From Hyphomicrobiaceae bacterium (lineage in GTDB: Bacteria > Pseudomonadota > Alphaproteobacteria > Rhizobiales > Aestuariivirgaceae), in NCBI GenBank assembly GCA_900298995.1, contig OMIC01000005.1:1-64000 (forward strand): a DNA stretch of 64,000 nucleotides, in the 5' to 3' direction. Shown here piece after piece: positions 9,650 to 18,925 of this stretch (positions are counted from its first letter, which is position 1; each line of letters begins with the position of its first letter). Under the pieces are notes generated by a model. The model saw only the letters and a program-made list of their open reading frames with translations, did not search any database and was not told where the DNA came from. The translations under genes were made by a program, and so were the position numbers.

Positions 9650-9712
9650 GCTTGCAGGTGCGGTGTCAGGTCCCCAGATATTGGGTGCCCCAACCGCGTT
9701 AAGGACGATACA

Positions 9713-11040
<1,328 letters not shown>

Positions 11041-11044
<4 letters not shown>

Positions 11045-11691
11045 ACATCATTCTTCTCGGGCCACCGGGCGCGGGCAAGGGCACCCAAGCCAAGCTGATC
11101 GAAGATCGCCATGGCATGAAGCAACTGTCCACTGGTGAGATGCTGCGGGCGGCGGTTGCTGCCGGTACCGAGACCGGGCGCAAGGCCAAGGCCATCATGG
11201 ACCGCGGCGAGCTCGTTCCGGATGAGGTCGTGGTGGGTATCATCGCCGACCGTCTCGGCCAGCCGGATGTGAGCAAGGGGTTCATTCTCGATGGGTTTCC
11301 GCGCAACACGGCCCAGGCTGAAGCACTCGACCGAATGCTCGGAAGCAAGGGTCTGAGGCTTCATGCCGTCATCGAGATGAAGGTGGATGACGAGGCGCTC
11401 GTGGAGCGCATCACCGGTCGTTACACTTGTGGCTCATGCGGCAAGGGCTATCACGACCGATTTGAAAAACCGAAAGTTGCAGGCGTGTGCGACGCGTGCG
11501 GGGGAACGTCGTTCACCCGCCGTGCCGATGACAACGAAAAGACGGTCCGTGACCGGCTTTCCGTTTACAACACGCAGACCGCGCCGCTGGTCAAGTATTA
11601 TGGCGGGCGCGGCACACTGAAGACGATCGACGGCATGGCGGACATCGCTCAGGTGACCCGCCAGATCGAAGGCGTTCTGAAAGGGCTTTGA
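11041..11691 (+). CDS. adk: Adenylate kinase
   Basis: 216 residues from a GTG overlapping the secY stop. Reaction: ATP + AMP to 2 ADP. The P-loop GPPGAGKGTQ (residues 7-16), the AMP site (LDGFPRNTAQAEAL) and a long LID domain are present. The LID carries two Cys pairs (CGSC and CDAC), the zinc-binding form of the enzyme. The secY-adk pair at the end of the spc block is standard. Confidence 0.98.
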
Positions 11692-11892
11692 CCGCGTTCG
11701 GGGCCGCATTCTTGAGGTTGACGCGACAGCGATTCACCTCTAGAAGCGCGCTCAAATTCGGTCGGAGTCAGGCTGGCTTCAGGGGGAGCAACCCTCGAGG
11801 TGCGGCCTTGCGCCTTTGGGAACGGCCGGTCGAAGTGTAGAACATGGATGAGGTCAACGGATTAACCCGTTGAAGTGATTAGGAGAACAGGC
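11692..11892 (+). promoter_or_regulatory. Promoter and leader of the alpha operon (rpsM-rpsK-rpoA-rplQ)
   Basis: A 201-base gap, the longest in the ribosomal block. It holds a good sigma-70 promoter: TTGACG (11718-11723), a 17-base spacer and TAGAAG (11741-11746). A start near 11753 would leave a leader of about 140 bases. In gammaproteobacteria this operon is repressed by S4 binding its leader; rpsD is not in this window and I cannot fold the leader reliably, so control is inferred from the length only. Confidence 0.6.
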
Positions 11893-12261
11893 GTGGCTCG
11901 TATTGCAGGCGTCAATATTCCGACCAACAAGCCGGTGGCGATTTCACTGCGCTATATCTACGGTATCGGGCCCGTCAATGCCCTCGAGATCTGTGAGAAG
12001 ACGCGGATCGCGCCGGAAAAGCGCGTGAATGAGCTCTCGGACGCCGAGGTGCTTGCCATCCGCGAAGTGATTGATCGTGACTATGTGGTCGAAGGCGATT
12101 TGCGCCGCGAGGTGTCCATCAACATCAAGCGCCTGACCGATCTGGGCTGCTACCGTGGCATGCGTCACCGCAAGGGCCTCCCGGTCCGCGGCCAGCGCAC
12201 CCACACCAACGCCCGCACCCGCAAGGGTCCCGCAAAGGCAATCGCCGGCAAGAAGAAGTAA
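11893..12261 (+). CDS. rpsM: 30S ribosomal protein S13
   Basis: 122 residues from GTG 11893, seven bases after AGGAG; an earlier GTG at 11875 would place the ribosome site inside the gene. Starts [15 protein letters not shown] and ends in the Arg/Lys-rich tail ([14 protein letters not shown]). S13 sits in the 30S head and contacts P-site tRNA and bridge B1. Confidence 0.97.
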   Translation: MARIAGVNIPTNKPVAISLRYIYGIGPVNALEICEKTRIAPEKRVNELSDAEVLAIREVIDRDYVVEGDLRREVSINIKRLTDLGCYRGMRHRKGLPVRGQRTHTNARTRKGPAKAIAGKKK

Positions 12262-12274
12262 AGGCTGAAAGAAC

Positions 12275-12664
12275 ATGGCTAAGGAAGCGCAACGTCCGCG
12301 CCGCAAAGAGCGCAAGAACATTTCCTCCGGTGTGGTGCATGTGAACTCGTCGTTCAACAACACCATGATCACCATCACCGATGTGCAGGGCAATGCCATC
12401 GTCTGGGCTTCTGCCGGCAAGCTCGGCTTCAAGGGATCACGAAAGTCGACGCCCTATGCCGCGCAGGTTGCTGCCGAGCAGGTCGGCCGTGCGGCCATGG
12501 AGCATGGCATGCGTACCGTCGAGGTCGAGGTCTCGGGGCCTGGCGCCGGTCGTGAGTCCGCGCTGCGGGCCCTTCAGGCCTGCGGTCTGCAGGTGACATC
12601 CATCCGCGACGTGACGCCCATTCCGCACAATGGCTGCCGTCCGCCCAAGCGTCGGCGCGTCTGA
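12275..12664 (+). CDS. rpsK: 30S ribosomal protein S11
   Basis: 129 residues, family length. Motifs are [17 protein letters not shown] and the C-terminal [19 protein letters not shown]11 forms the platform beside the mRNA exit. The 106-base gap to rpoA holds a perfect 12-base palindrome, GATGAATTCATC (12701-12712), whose role is unknown. Confidence 0.98.
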   Translation: MAKEAQRPRRKERKNISSGVVHVNSSFNNTMITITDVQGNAIVWASAGKLGFKGSRKSTPYAAQVAAEQVGRAAMEHGMRTVEVEVSGPGAGRESALRALQACGLQVTSIRDVTPIPHNGCRPPKRRRV

Positions 12665-12770
12665 CGCCACGACGCCGGCCGCTGCTCCCGCAACGGGGCA
12701 GATGAATTCATCTTCGTGAAAACATGGTGACCCGGCAGGGGCGCCGGATTTTCGACAGGAAGCACAAGAG

Positions 12771-13793
12771 ATGCAAGTGAACCAGAAGAACTGGCAGGAA
12801 CTGATCCGTCCGTCGAAGCTGGATATCCAGCCGGGCCGTGACCGCCGCCGCGTGGCGACTTTCGTGGCGGAACCGCTCGAGCGTGGCTTTGGAACGACGC
12901 TCGGCAACGCGCTTCGCCGCGTGCTGCTGTCTTCTCTTCAGGGCGCCGCAGTCACCTCGGTCCACATCGACGGCGTGCTGCATGAGTTCTCCTCGATCGC
13001 CGGTGTGCGCGAGGATGTGACGGACATGATCCTGAACATCAAGGAAATCGCCATCTCCATGCAGGGTGAAGGTCCGAAGCGGCTGATGCTGCGCAAAGAA
13101 GGCCCGGGCGTGGTGCGCGCAGGCGACATTCAGGTGACCGGTGATATCCAGATCCTCAACCCGGATCACGTGATCTGCACGCTCGATCAGGGTGCGGAGA
13201 TCCGCATCGAGTTCACTGTCAGCACCGGAAAGGGCTATGTCTCGGCGGAGCGTAATCGCCCCGAGGATGCCCCGATCGGCCTCATCCCCGTCGATTCGAT
13301 CTACAGCCCCGTGAAGCGCGTGTCCTTCAAGATTGAGAACACCCGTGAGGGTCAGATCCTCGACTACGACAAGCTCATCATGAACGTCGAGACCGATGGT
13401 TCCGTCACTCCCGATGACTCTGTGGCCTACGCCGCCCGCATCCTGCAGGACCAGCTTTCGGTGTTCATCAACTTCTCCGAGCCGTCCAAGGCGATCATCG
13501 AGGAGAGCCGTCCGGAACTCGAGTTCAATGCCGCGCTGCTCAAGAAGGTTGACGAGCTTGAGCTTTCGGTGCGTTCCGCCAACTGCCTGAAGAACGACAA
13601 TATCGTCTATATCGGCGATCTCATCCAGAAGACCGAGGCGGAGATGCTGCGCACGCCGAACTTCGGCCGCAAGTCTCTCAATGAGATCAAGGAAGTCCTC
13701 GCCCAGATGGGCCTGCATCTCGGCATGGAAGTGCCGAACTGGCCGCCCGAGAACATCGACGAACTCGCCAAGAAGTACGAACAGCATTATTGA
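12771..13793 (+). CDS. rpoA: RNA polymerase alpha subunit
   Basis: 340 residues. The N-terminal dimerisation domain (about 1-235) contains [20 protein letters not shown]; a linker follows, then the C-terminal domain (about 255-325) with [13 protein letters not shown]. The Arg there matches Arg265 of E. coli, which binds UP elements and activators. It starts polymerase assembly. AGGAAG lies before ATG 12771. The standard position is between rpsK and rplQ. Confidence 0.98.
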   Translation: MQVNQKNWQELIRPSKLDIQPGRDRRRVATFVAEPLERGFGTTLGNALRRVLLSSLQGAAVTSVHIDGVLHEFSSIAGVREDVTDMILNIKEIAISMQGEGPKRLMLRKEGPGVVRAGDIQVTGDIQILNPDHVICTLDQGAEIRIEFTVSTGKGYVSAERNRPEDAPIGLIPVDSIYSPVKRVSFKIENTREGQILDYDKLIMNVETDGSVTPDDSVAYAARILQDQLSVFINFSEPSKAIIEESRPELEFNAALLKKVDELELSVRSANCLKNDNIVYIGDLIQKTEAEMLRTPNFGRKSLNEIKEVLAQMGLHLGMEVPNWPPENIDELAKKYEQHY

Positions 13794-13843
13794 GAACACG
13801 GCCGGTGCGGCAGGGTCCGCGCCGCATTTGAAGGAGAACGGTT

Positions 13844-14269
13844 ATGCGTCATGGTTTCAGAGGCCGCCGGTTCAACCGCACGGCAGAGCACCGCGAGGCG
13901 ATGTTCGCCAACATGGCGGCTGCATTGATCAAGCATGAGCAGATCGTGACGACGCTGCCCAAGGCGAAGGACCTTCGCCCGGTGGTCGAAAAGCTGGTGA
14001 CGCTCGGCAAGCGTGGTGGTTTGCATGCCCGGCGCATGGCCATCGCCCAGGTGCGCGACGAGACGCAGGTCGGCAAGCTCTTCGACGTTCTGGCCAAGCG
14101 CTATGCGACCCGCAGCGGCGGCTATCTCCGTATCATGAAGGCGGGGTTCCGCTATGGCGACCAGGCTCCGATGGCCGTAATCGAGTTCGTGGACCGTGAC
14201 GTGAATGCCCGTGGACAGGACTCCGGTCCGAGCCAGAAGTCCGAGGAGACGGCCGAAGCCGCCGCCTGA
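13844..14269 (+). CDS. rplQ: 50S ribosomal protein L17
   Basis: 141 residues. Begins [17 protein letters not shown], the invariant L17 start; the C-terminal 20 residues are a Ser/Glu/Ala tail. L17 is an assembly protein near the tunnel exit. GAAGGAG precedes the start. Last gene of the ribosomal block, followed by a terminator. Confidence 0.98.
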   Translation: MRHGFRGRRFNRTAEHREAMFANMAAALIKHEQIVTTLPKAKDLRPVVEKLVTLGKRGGLHARRMAIAQVRDETQVGKLFDVLAKRYATRSGGYLRIMKAGFRYGDQAPMAVIEFVDRDVNARGQDSGPSQKSEETAEAAA

Positions 14270-14295
14270 TCATTCGCGGGCATTTCAGGAATTCA

Positions 14296-14326
14296 GGGGC
14301 AGCGGCAACGCTGCCCCTTCGCTTTT
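14296..14326 (+). terminator. Intrinsic terminator of the ribosomal block
   Basis: A perfect 9-base stem GGGGCAGCG/CGCTGCCCC closed by a GCAA (GNRA-type) tetraloop, then TTCGCTTTT. It lies 27 bases after the rplQ stop and faces the convergent decarboxylase gene. Confidence 0.9.
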
Positions 14327-14350
14327 GACGGTCCAGATGGGCTGTCTGGA

Positions 14351-15538
14351 TCAGGCACCGTTGAAGACCTTGTCCACGGCCACGATGTCATGCTCACCAT
14401 AGCCGTTGAAGCGGGTGGCAGTGGCAAGGCCATAGGCACCCAGCGTGCCGAACTCGATGTAATCCTCTTCCCGGAGATCTAGGGGAAGATCGAGCCGGAC
14501 AGGCAGGACGTCCAGCGGGTCACAGGTCGGTCCGAAGACCTTCCAGGGTTTCGTCGGGCCGGTCAGCACCTCGCCGTTTCGAATGACACGATAGGGCGGC
14601 TGCAGTTCCGGCACCTGCATGAACTCCATGAGGCCACCATAGACCCCGTCATTGATGAAGGCATCGTCGGCGTCCGAGCACACAAGCTTGACGCGCGTCA
14701 GAAGCGACATCGCGTTGGCAACAAGGCCACGCCCCGGCTCGCATTCAAGCATTGGCAGCCGCGTCCCGCTGAAGCAACGCTTTGTGGCTTCGGCAATGGC
14801 GCTGAAAAATTCCGGCAAGGGGGAAGGCTTGCTGTTGGGGTAGGTCGCGGGGAAACCACCTCCGACATTGAGACGTGCGATGGTGACGCCGGCGGTGCGC
14901 GCGATGCGGGCAGCGGCCTCGATGTGCCGGACATAGACCGCTGGAGTGCGCGATTGGGAACCGGGGTGGAAGGTCAGGACGGGCTGGTAGCCACGCCGGG
15001 CGATATCGGCTAGCAGTTCGGCTGCAACGGGTTCGGGCGCCCCGAATTTCGTGGAGAAGTCATGGGCCGATGACGAGCGTTCGCGCGGCAGGACAAAGCG
15101 TACGGCAATCTCCACGTCATTGTCGGAACCCACGATGTCTGCGATCTTCTGGATCTCCTCGGGCGCGTCGGCCGCGAAACGGCGGCATCCGAAGCGACTG
15201 TAGGCCGCCAGTATCTCGTGCCGGGACTTCACCGGGTTGTGGTAATGAAACCGCGCAGCGGGCTGGATGGCACGAACGGCCGCCATTTCCTGCACGGAGG
15301 CCGTGTCCCAGTGGCGCAGTCCGGCTGCGGCCAGGGCGGCGATCACCTGCGGCGACGGGTTTGCCTTTACGGCATAGCTGACGCATCCCGGAAAGCCCGC
15401 CTGGAATTGGGCAAGCCGGGCCTCGAGCGCAGCGGTGTTCACGCAGAAAAGGGCGTCATCGGGCATGCAGGCAGCCGCGAGCGCCGGGGCGTCGGTATAG
15501 GATGTGACGACTTGGGTCTTGCGAGCGAGCTGAGCCAT
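14351..15538 (-). CDS. Ornithine/lysine decarboxylase, fold type III PLP enzyme (group IV)
   Basis: 395 residues from ATG 15538, six bases after GGAGG; a start seven codons earlier lacks a ribosome site. The family makes putrescine or cadaverine by decarboxylating ornithine or lysine. An N-terminal alanine-racemase-like barrel carries the PLP lysine in YAVKANP (Lys58), a Gly-rich phosphate loop (LNVGGGFP) and EPGRG; the C-terminal barrel has FGPTCDPLD with the catalytic Cys and EFGTLGAYG. The usual HVGSQ is HPGSQ here. Substrate choice cannot be read from these motifs; arginine or diaminopimelate decarboxylase is less likely because of the size and the FGPTCD box. It diverges from an Lrp/AsnC regulator, a likely controller. 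Confidence 0.88.
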   Translation of the reverse strand: MAQLARKTQVVTSYTDAPALAAACMPDDALFCVNTAALEARLAQFQAGFPGCVSYAVKANPSPQVIAALAAAGLRHWDTASVQEMAAVRAIQPAARFHYHNPVKSRHEILAAYSRFGCRRFAADAPEEIQKIADIVGSDNDVEIAVRFVLPRERSSSAHDFSTKFGAPEPVAAELLADIARRGYQPVLTFHPGSQSRTPAVYVRHIEAAARIARTAGVTIARLNVGGGFPATYPNSKPSPLPEFFSAIAEATKRCFSGTRLPMLECEPGRGLVANAMSLLTRVKLVCSDADDAFINDGVYGGLMEFMQVPELQPPYRVIRNGEVLTGPTKPWKVFGPTCDPLDVLPVRLDLPLDLREEDYIEFGTLGAYGLATATRFNGYGEHDIVAVDKVFNGA

Positions 15539-15656
15539 GAGATCCTCCAACGGGTTCAAGGCTCATCCATCTAGGCTGCAGGGCTGTTGGATTAAACACG
15601 GCATTATGCTGAATTGCGTCGGTTGAGTCGGCATTCTGACGGTTGGAGCCTGCGTT
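15539..15656. promoter_or_regulatory. Divergent promoter region between decarboxylase and Lrp gene, with repeated CGGCATT
   Basis: 118 bases between divergent starts. CGGCATT occurs at 15599-15605 and again at 15629-15635, exactly 30 bases apart (about three helical turns); the first copy overlaps the palindrome GCATTATGC (15601-15609). Phased repeats of this kind suit a multimeric Lrp-family protein, but binding is inference. I cannot assign -35/-10 boxes with confidence. Confidence 0.4.
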
Positions 15657-16121
15657 TTGACGGTGATCCAGATCACACCCGAGGATGAGGAGCTGATTAC
15701 GCTGCTGCAGCAGGATTCACGCATGCCGGTCGCACTCCTGGCTCGGAAGCTTGGCCTGTCGCGCACAACGGTTCAGGACCGCCTGAGCCGCTTGAGGGAG
15801 GCCGGGGTGATTTCGGCCTTCACCATTCGCCTGTCACGCGACCTTGAAACAGGTGGGTTCAGCGCATTCGTCACGCTGGCCGTGGAACCGCGTCGCCAGG
15901 TGGATCTTGCCAGGCACCTCGTGCAAATACCGCAGGTCAGGACCCTTCATACGGTCAGTGGCAAATTTGACCTGATCGCTCAGGTCAGGACGCAGTCCTC
16001 AGGGGAGATGGATGCGCTGATTGACCGCATCGGGCAGATTCCGGGTGTGACGCGGATCGAAACCTCGGTCATCTTGTCGACAAAGCTTGATCGCAACCAA
16101 GGCCTGACAACGGCCCCTTGA
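15657..16121 (+). CDS. Lrp/AsnC family transcriptional regulator
   Basis: 154 residues from TTG 15657, chosen because GGAG sits eight bases before it; a GTG two codons later is possible. The N-terminal winged helix-turn-helix (about residues 8-58, with LLARKLGLSRTTVQDRLSRL) is followed by a RAM effector-binding domain (about 70-150). The family senses amino acids as octamers or hexadecamers. Position and divergence suggest it controls the decarboxylase and itself. The protease gene follows after eight bases, so the two may share an mRNA. Confidence 0.9.
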   Translation: MTVIQITPEDEELITLLQQDSRMPVALLARKLGLSRTTVQDRLSRLREAGVISAFTIRLSRDLETGGFSAFVTLAVEPRRQVDLARHLVQIPQVRTLHTVSGKFDLIAQVRTQSSGEMDALIDRIGQIPGVTRIETSVILSTKLDRNQGLTTAP

Positions 16122-16129
16122 GGACTGAC

Positions 16130-17530
16130 ATGAACCGTTCTTCCATTTTCGCTGTCTTGCTTCTCCTTCTGGTGCCTGTGCCCCTGGCAATGGCGGAGGA
16201 GGTTGTTCCGGATTCAATGGCAGCGATCCAGTTTTCCTTTGCTCCACTGGTCAAGCGATCCGCGCCCGCTGTGGTGAACGTCTATGCACAGCGGGTTCAG
16301 GAGCAGCGGCCCAATGGCCTGTTCGAGGATCCGTTCTTCAAGCGGTTCTTCGGCGATGGTGGTTCTCTCGGTGGTTCGCGCAAACGCGTGCAGAACTCGC
16401 TCGGGTCCGGCGTCGTTGTAGATCCTGCGGGGTTGATCGTCACCAATCACCACGTCATTGCCGACGGAGATGACATCAAAGTGGTTCTGGCTGACCGCCG
16501 TGAGTTCGAGGCCAAGGTTCTGATCGATGACGAACGCACCGATCTTGCCGTGCTGAAGATCGATGTCGAGGATGAACAACTGCCGGCGCTGAAGCTCGGG
16601 GACTCCGATGCGCTCGACGTTGGCGACCTCGTCCTCGCGATCGGCAACCCGTTCGGTGTTGGTCAAACAGTGACCAGCGGCATTGTTTCAGCACTTGCCC
16701 GAACCCGGGTGGGTGTAACGGACTATCAGTTCTTCATCCAGACCGACGCTGCCATCAATCCGGGCAATTCGGGCGGTGCTCTGGTCAATGTGAGAGGTGA
16801 ACTCATCGGGATCAATACCGCGATCTTCTCGCGCGGCGGCGGCTCGATCGGCATCGGTTTCGCAATCCCGTCGAACATGGTGAAGACCGTCGTTGCAACC
16901 GCGGAGAGCGGGGGAGCGGCAATCCGCCGACCGTGGATTGGCGCCGAGGTGCAGGACGTCTCGCCGGATATTGCGACATCGCTCGGCATGGCAAGACCCG
17001 AAGGGGCGCTTGTCGTCAATTTGCACCCTGCCAGCCCTCTGACGGCTGCCGGACTGAAGCGCGGCGATATCATCCTCGCGGTCGAGGGCAAGCCCGTCGA
17101 GAGTGCACAGGAGCTTGGCTACCGGATTGCCACCACGGCCATTGGAGCAACCACAATCATCGAATATCTCCGAAAGGGGGAACACCGGGAAACGCAGGTC
17201 ACGATGATCGCTGCGCCGGAAACAGTGGAGCGCGATGAAACGTCCATCGACGGCAAGAACCCGTTCGGCGGGGCGGTGGTTGCGAACCTGTCTCCAGCGG
17301 TTGCCGATGAAGTGGATCTGCCGGCCGAATCCGAAGGCGTCGCTGTGCTGCGCATCGGCAAGGGACCTGCCCAGCGGTTCTTCAAGTCCGGCGACATCGT
17401 GTTGGAGGTGAATGGTACGGCAATCGGAAAGGTACAGGATCTCAAGGCCGTGCTGGATGGCGAGGACACCTACTGGCGTATCGTGATCAAGCGTGGCGGC
17501 CGCGATCTCAAGATTGCCATTGGCGGCTGA
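16130..17530 (+). CDS. HtrA/DegP-family periplasmic serine protease with two PDZ domains
   Basis: 466 residues from ATG 16130. The signal peptide spans about residues 1-22 (cleavage near AMA). The trypsin-like domain carries the triad His108 (VTNHHVI), Asp138 (RTDLAVLKI) and Ser214 (NPGNSGGAL). Two PDZ domains follow, near 270-360 and 375-460. The family degrades or refolds damaged periplasmic proteins. The short Q-linker resembles DegQ more than DegP, but I do not force a symbol. In many alphaproteobacteria this gene sits just after rplQ and before rarA; here the decarboxylase/Lrp pair lies between. Overlaps rarA by one base. Confidence 0.93.
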   Translation: MNRSSIFAVLLLLLVPVPLAMAEEVVPDSMAAIQFSFAPLVKRSAPAVVNVYAQRVQEQRPNGLFEDPFFKRFFGDGGSLGGSRKRVQNSLGSGVVVDPAGLIVTNHHVIADGDDIKVVLADRREFEAKVLIDDERTDLAVLKIDVEDEQLPALKLGDSDALDVGDLVLAIGNPFGVGQTVTSGIVSALARTRVGVTDYQFFIQTDAAINPGNSGGALVNVRGELIGINTAIFSRGGGSIGIGFAIPSNMVKTVVATAESGGAAIRRPWIGAEVQDVSPDIATSLGMARPEGALVVNLHPASPLTAAGLKRGDIILAVEGKPVESAQELGYRIATTAIGATTIIEYLRKGEHRETQVTMIAAPETVERDETSIDGKNPFGGAVVANLSPAVADEVDLPAESEGVAVLRIGKGPAQRFFKSGDIVLEVNGTAIGKVQDLKAVLDGEDTYWRIVIKRGGRDLKIAIGG

Positions 17531-18840
17531 TGAGCAACCTCTTCGAGGCATCCGGCCTAGGTAAAGAGGCGCCGCGCCCCTTGGCCGACCGCCTGCGGCC
17601 CCAGAGGTTGGCAGATGTCGTAGGACAGGATCATCTGGTGGGCCCGGAGGGCGTGATCTCACGTATGCTGGCCGCGGGCCGCATACCATCGATCATACTG
17701 TGGGGTCCGCCCGGTACGGGCAAGACCACAATTGCGCGGCTTCTGGCGGGAGAGACGGGACTCGCCTTCGAGCAGATTTCGGCGATCTTCTCCGGCGTTG
17801 CAGACCTGAAGAAAGTGTTTGAACAGGCCCGGATCCGGCGCGAGCAGGGCCGGGGAACACTCCTGTTCGTGGATGAAATCCACCGGTTCAACAAATCCCA
17901 GCAGGATTCCTTTCTGCCCTATGTGGAGGATGGCACCATCATCCTGGTTGGGGCTACGACCGAGAACCCGTCTTTCGAACTGAATGGGGCTCTGTTGTCG
18001 CGCGCACAGGTTCTGGTGCTCAACAGGCTTGACGGAGAAGCTCTTCACTCTCTGATCGCTCGCGCAGAGGTATTCGAGCGGCGTCCGTTCCCTGCGGATG
18101 GTCCGGCGCGCGAGGCCATGATCGGCATGGCGGACGGTGATGGGCGTTACTTCCTGAATATGCTGGAAGAAGTCTTCGCTGCGGTGCCGGATGGTGGAGC
18201 CCTCCTGAACACGGAAGGCCTCGCGCGCACGGTCCAGAAGCGCATGCCGCTGTATGACAAGGCTGCGGATGGCCACTACAATCTGATCTCGGCACTGCAC
18301 AAGTCCGTGAGAGGTTCGGATCCTGATGCGGCACTCTATTACCTGGCCCGGATGCTGACAGCGGGTGAGGATCCCCTGTTCATCGTCCGACGGGTTGTAA
18401 GGATGGCAGTGGAGGATATCGGTCTCGCGGATCCGGAAGCGTTGCATCAGGCTCTTGCTGCCAAGGAAGCCTATGACTTCCTCGGAAGCCCGGAAGGTGA
18501 ACTCGCGATTGCTCAGGCGGTCGTCTATGTGGCGTCTGCACCGAAGTCGAACGCCCTCTATTCAGCCTACAAGGCGGCTACATCGCGCGCCCAGCAGACC
18601 GGATCCCTGATGCCGCCCAAGATCATCCTCAATGCGCCCACAAAGCTGATGAAACAGCAGGACTATGGCACGGGATACCGCTATGACCATGACGAACCAG
18701 ACGCCTTTTCAGGGCAGAACTATTTTCCCGAAGGGATGGGCCGGGAGAGCTATTATTCGCCCGTGGAGCGCGGCTTCGAGCGTGAGCTGCGCAAACGTCT
18801 GGACTATTGGGCAAAGCTGAGGAAAGAGCGGCAAGAGTAG
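17530..18840 (+). CDS. rarA: Replication-associated recombination protein A (MgsA)
   Basis: 436 residues. AAA+ ATPase with Walker A GPPGTGKTT (59-67), Walker B LLFVDEIHRF (Asp115, Glu116) and the C-terminal MgsA tetramerisation region (TGYRYDHDEPDAFSGQNYFPEG near the end is a family hallmark, given here only as a landmark). Acts at stalled replication forks with SSB. Start overlaps the protease stop (TGATG). Converges on uvrA with an 85-base gap that holds no clear terminator. Confidence 0.95.
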   Translation: MSNLFEASGLGKEAPRPLADRLRPQRLADVVGQDHLVGPEGVISRMLAAGRIPSIILWGPPGTGKTTIARLLAGETGLAFEQISAIFSGVADLKKVFEQARIRREQGRGTLLFVDEIHRFNKSQQDSFLPYVEDGTIILVGATTENPSFELNGALLSRAQVLVLNRLDGEALHSLIARAEVFERRPFPADGPAREAMIGMADGDGRYFLNMLEEVFAAVPDGGALLNTEGLARTVQKRMPLYDKAADGHYNLISALHKSVRGSDPDAALYYLARMLTAGEDPLFIVRRVVRMAVEDIGLADPEALHQALAAKEAYDFLGSPEGELAIAQAVVYVASAPKSNALYSAYKAATSRAQQTGSLMPPKIILNAPTKLMKQQDYGTGYRYDHDEPDAFSGQNYFPEGMGRESYYSPVERGFERELRKRLDYWAKLRKERQE

Positions 18841-18925
18841 CCCTTCAGGCTGCCAGTGCTTCAGTCGCTCTACCCTCGCCCCATAATGCTGCAAGTGACC
18901 GGGACAGCAGAGAGTATTGCAAGCC

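Noticed and set aside
12701-12712. Palindrome GATGAATTCATC before rpoA as an operator.
   Set aside because: A single short palindrome in an operon gap; no promoter is beside it and no repeat occurs elsewhere in the window.
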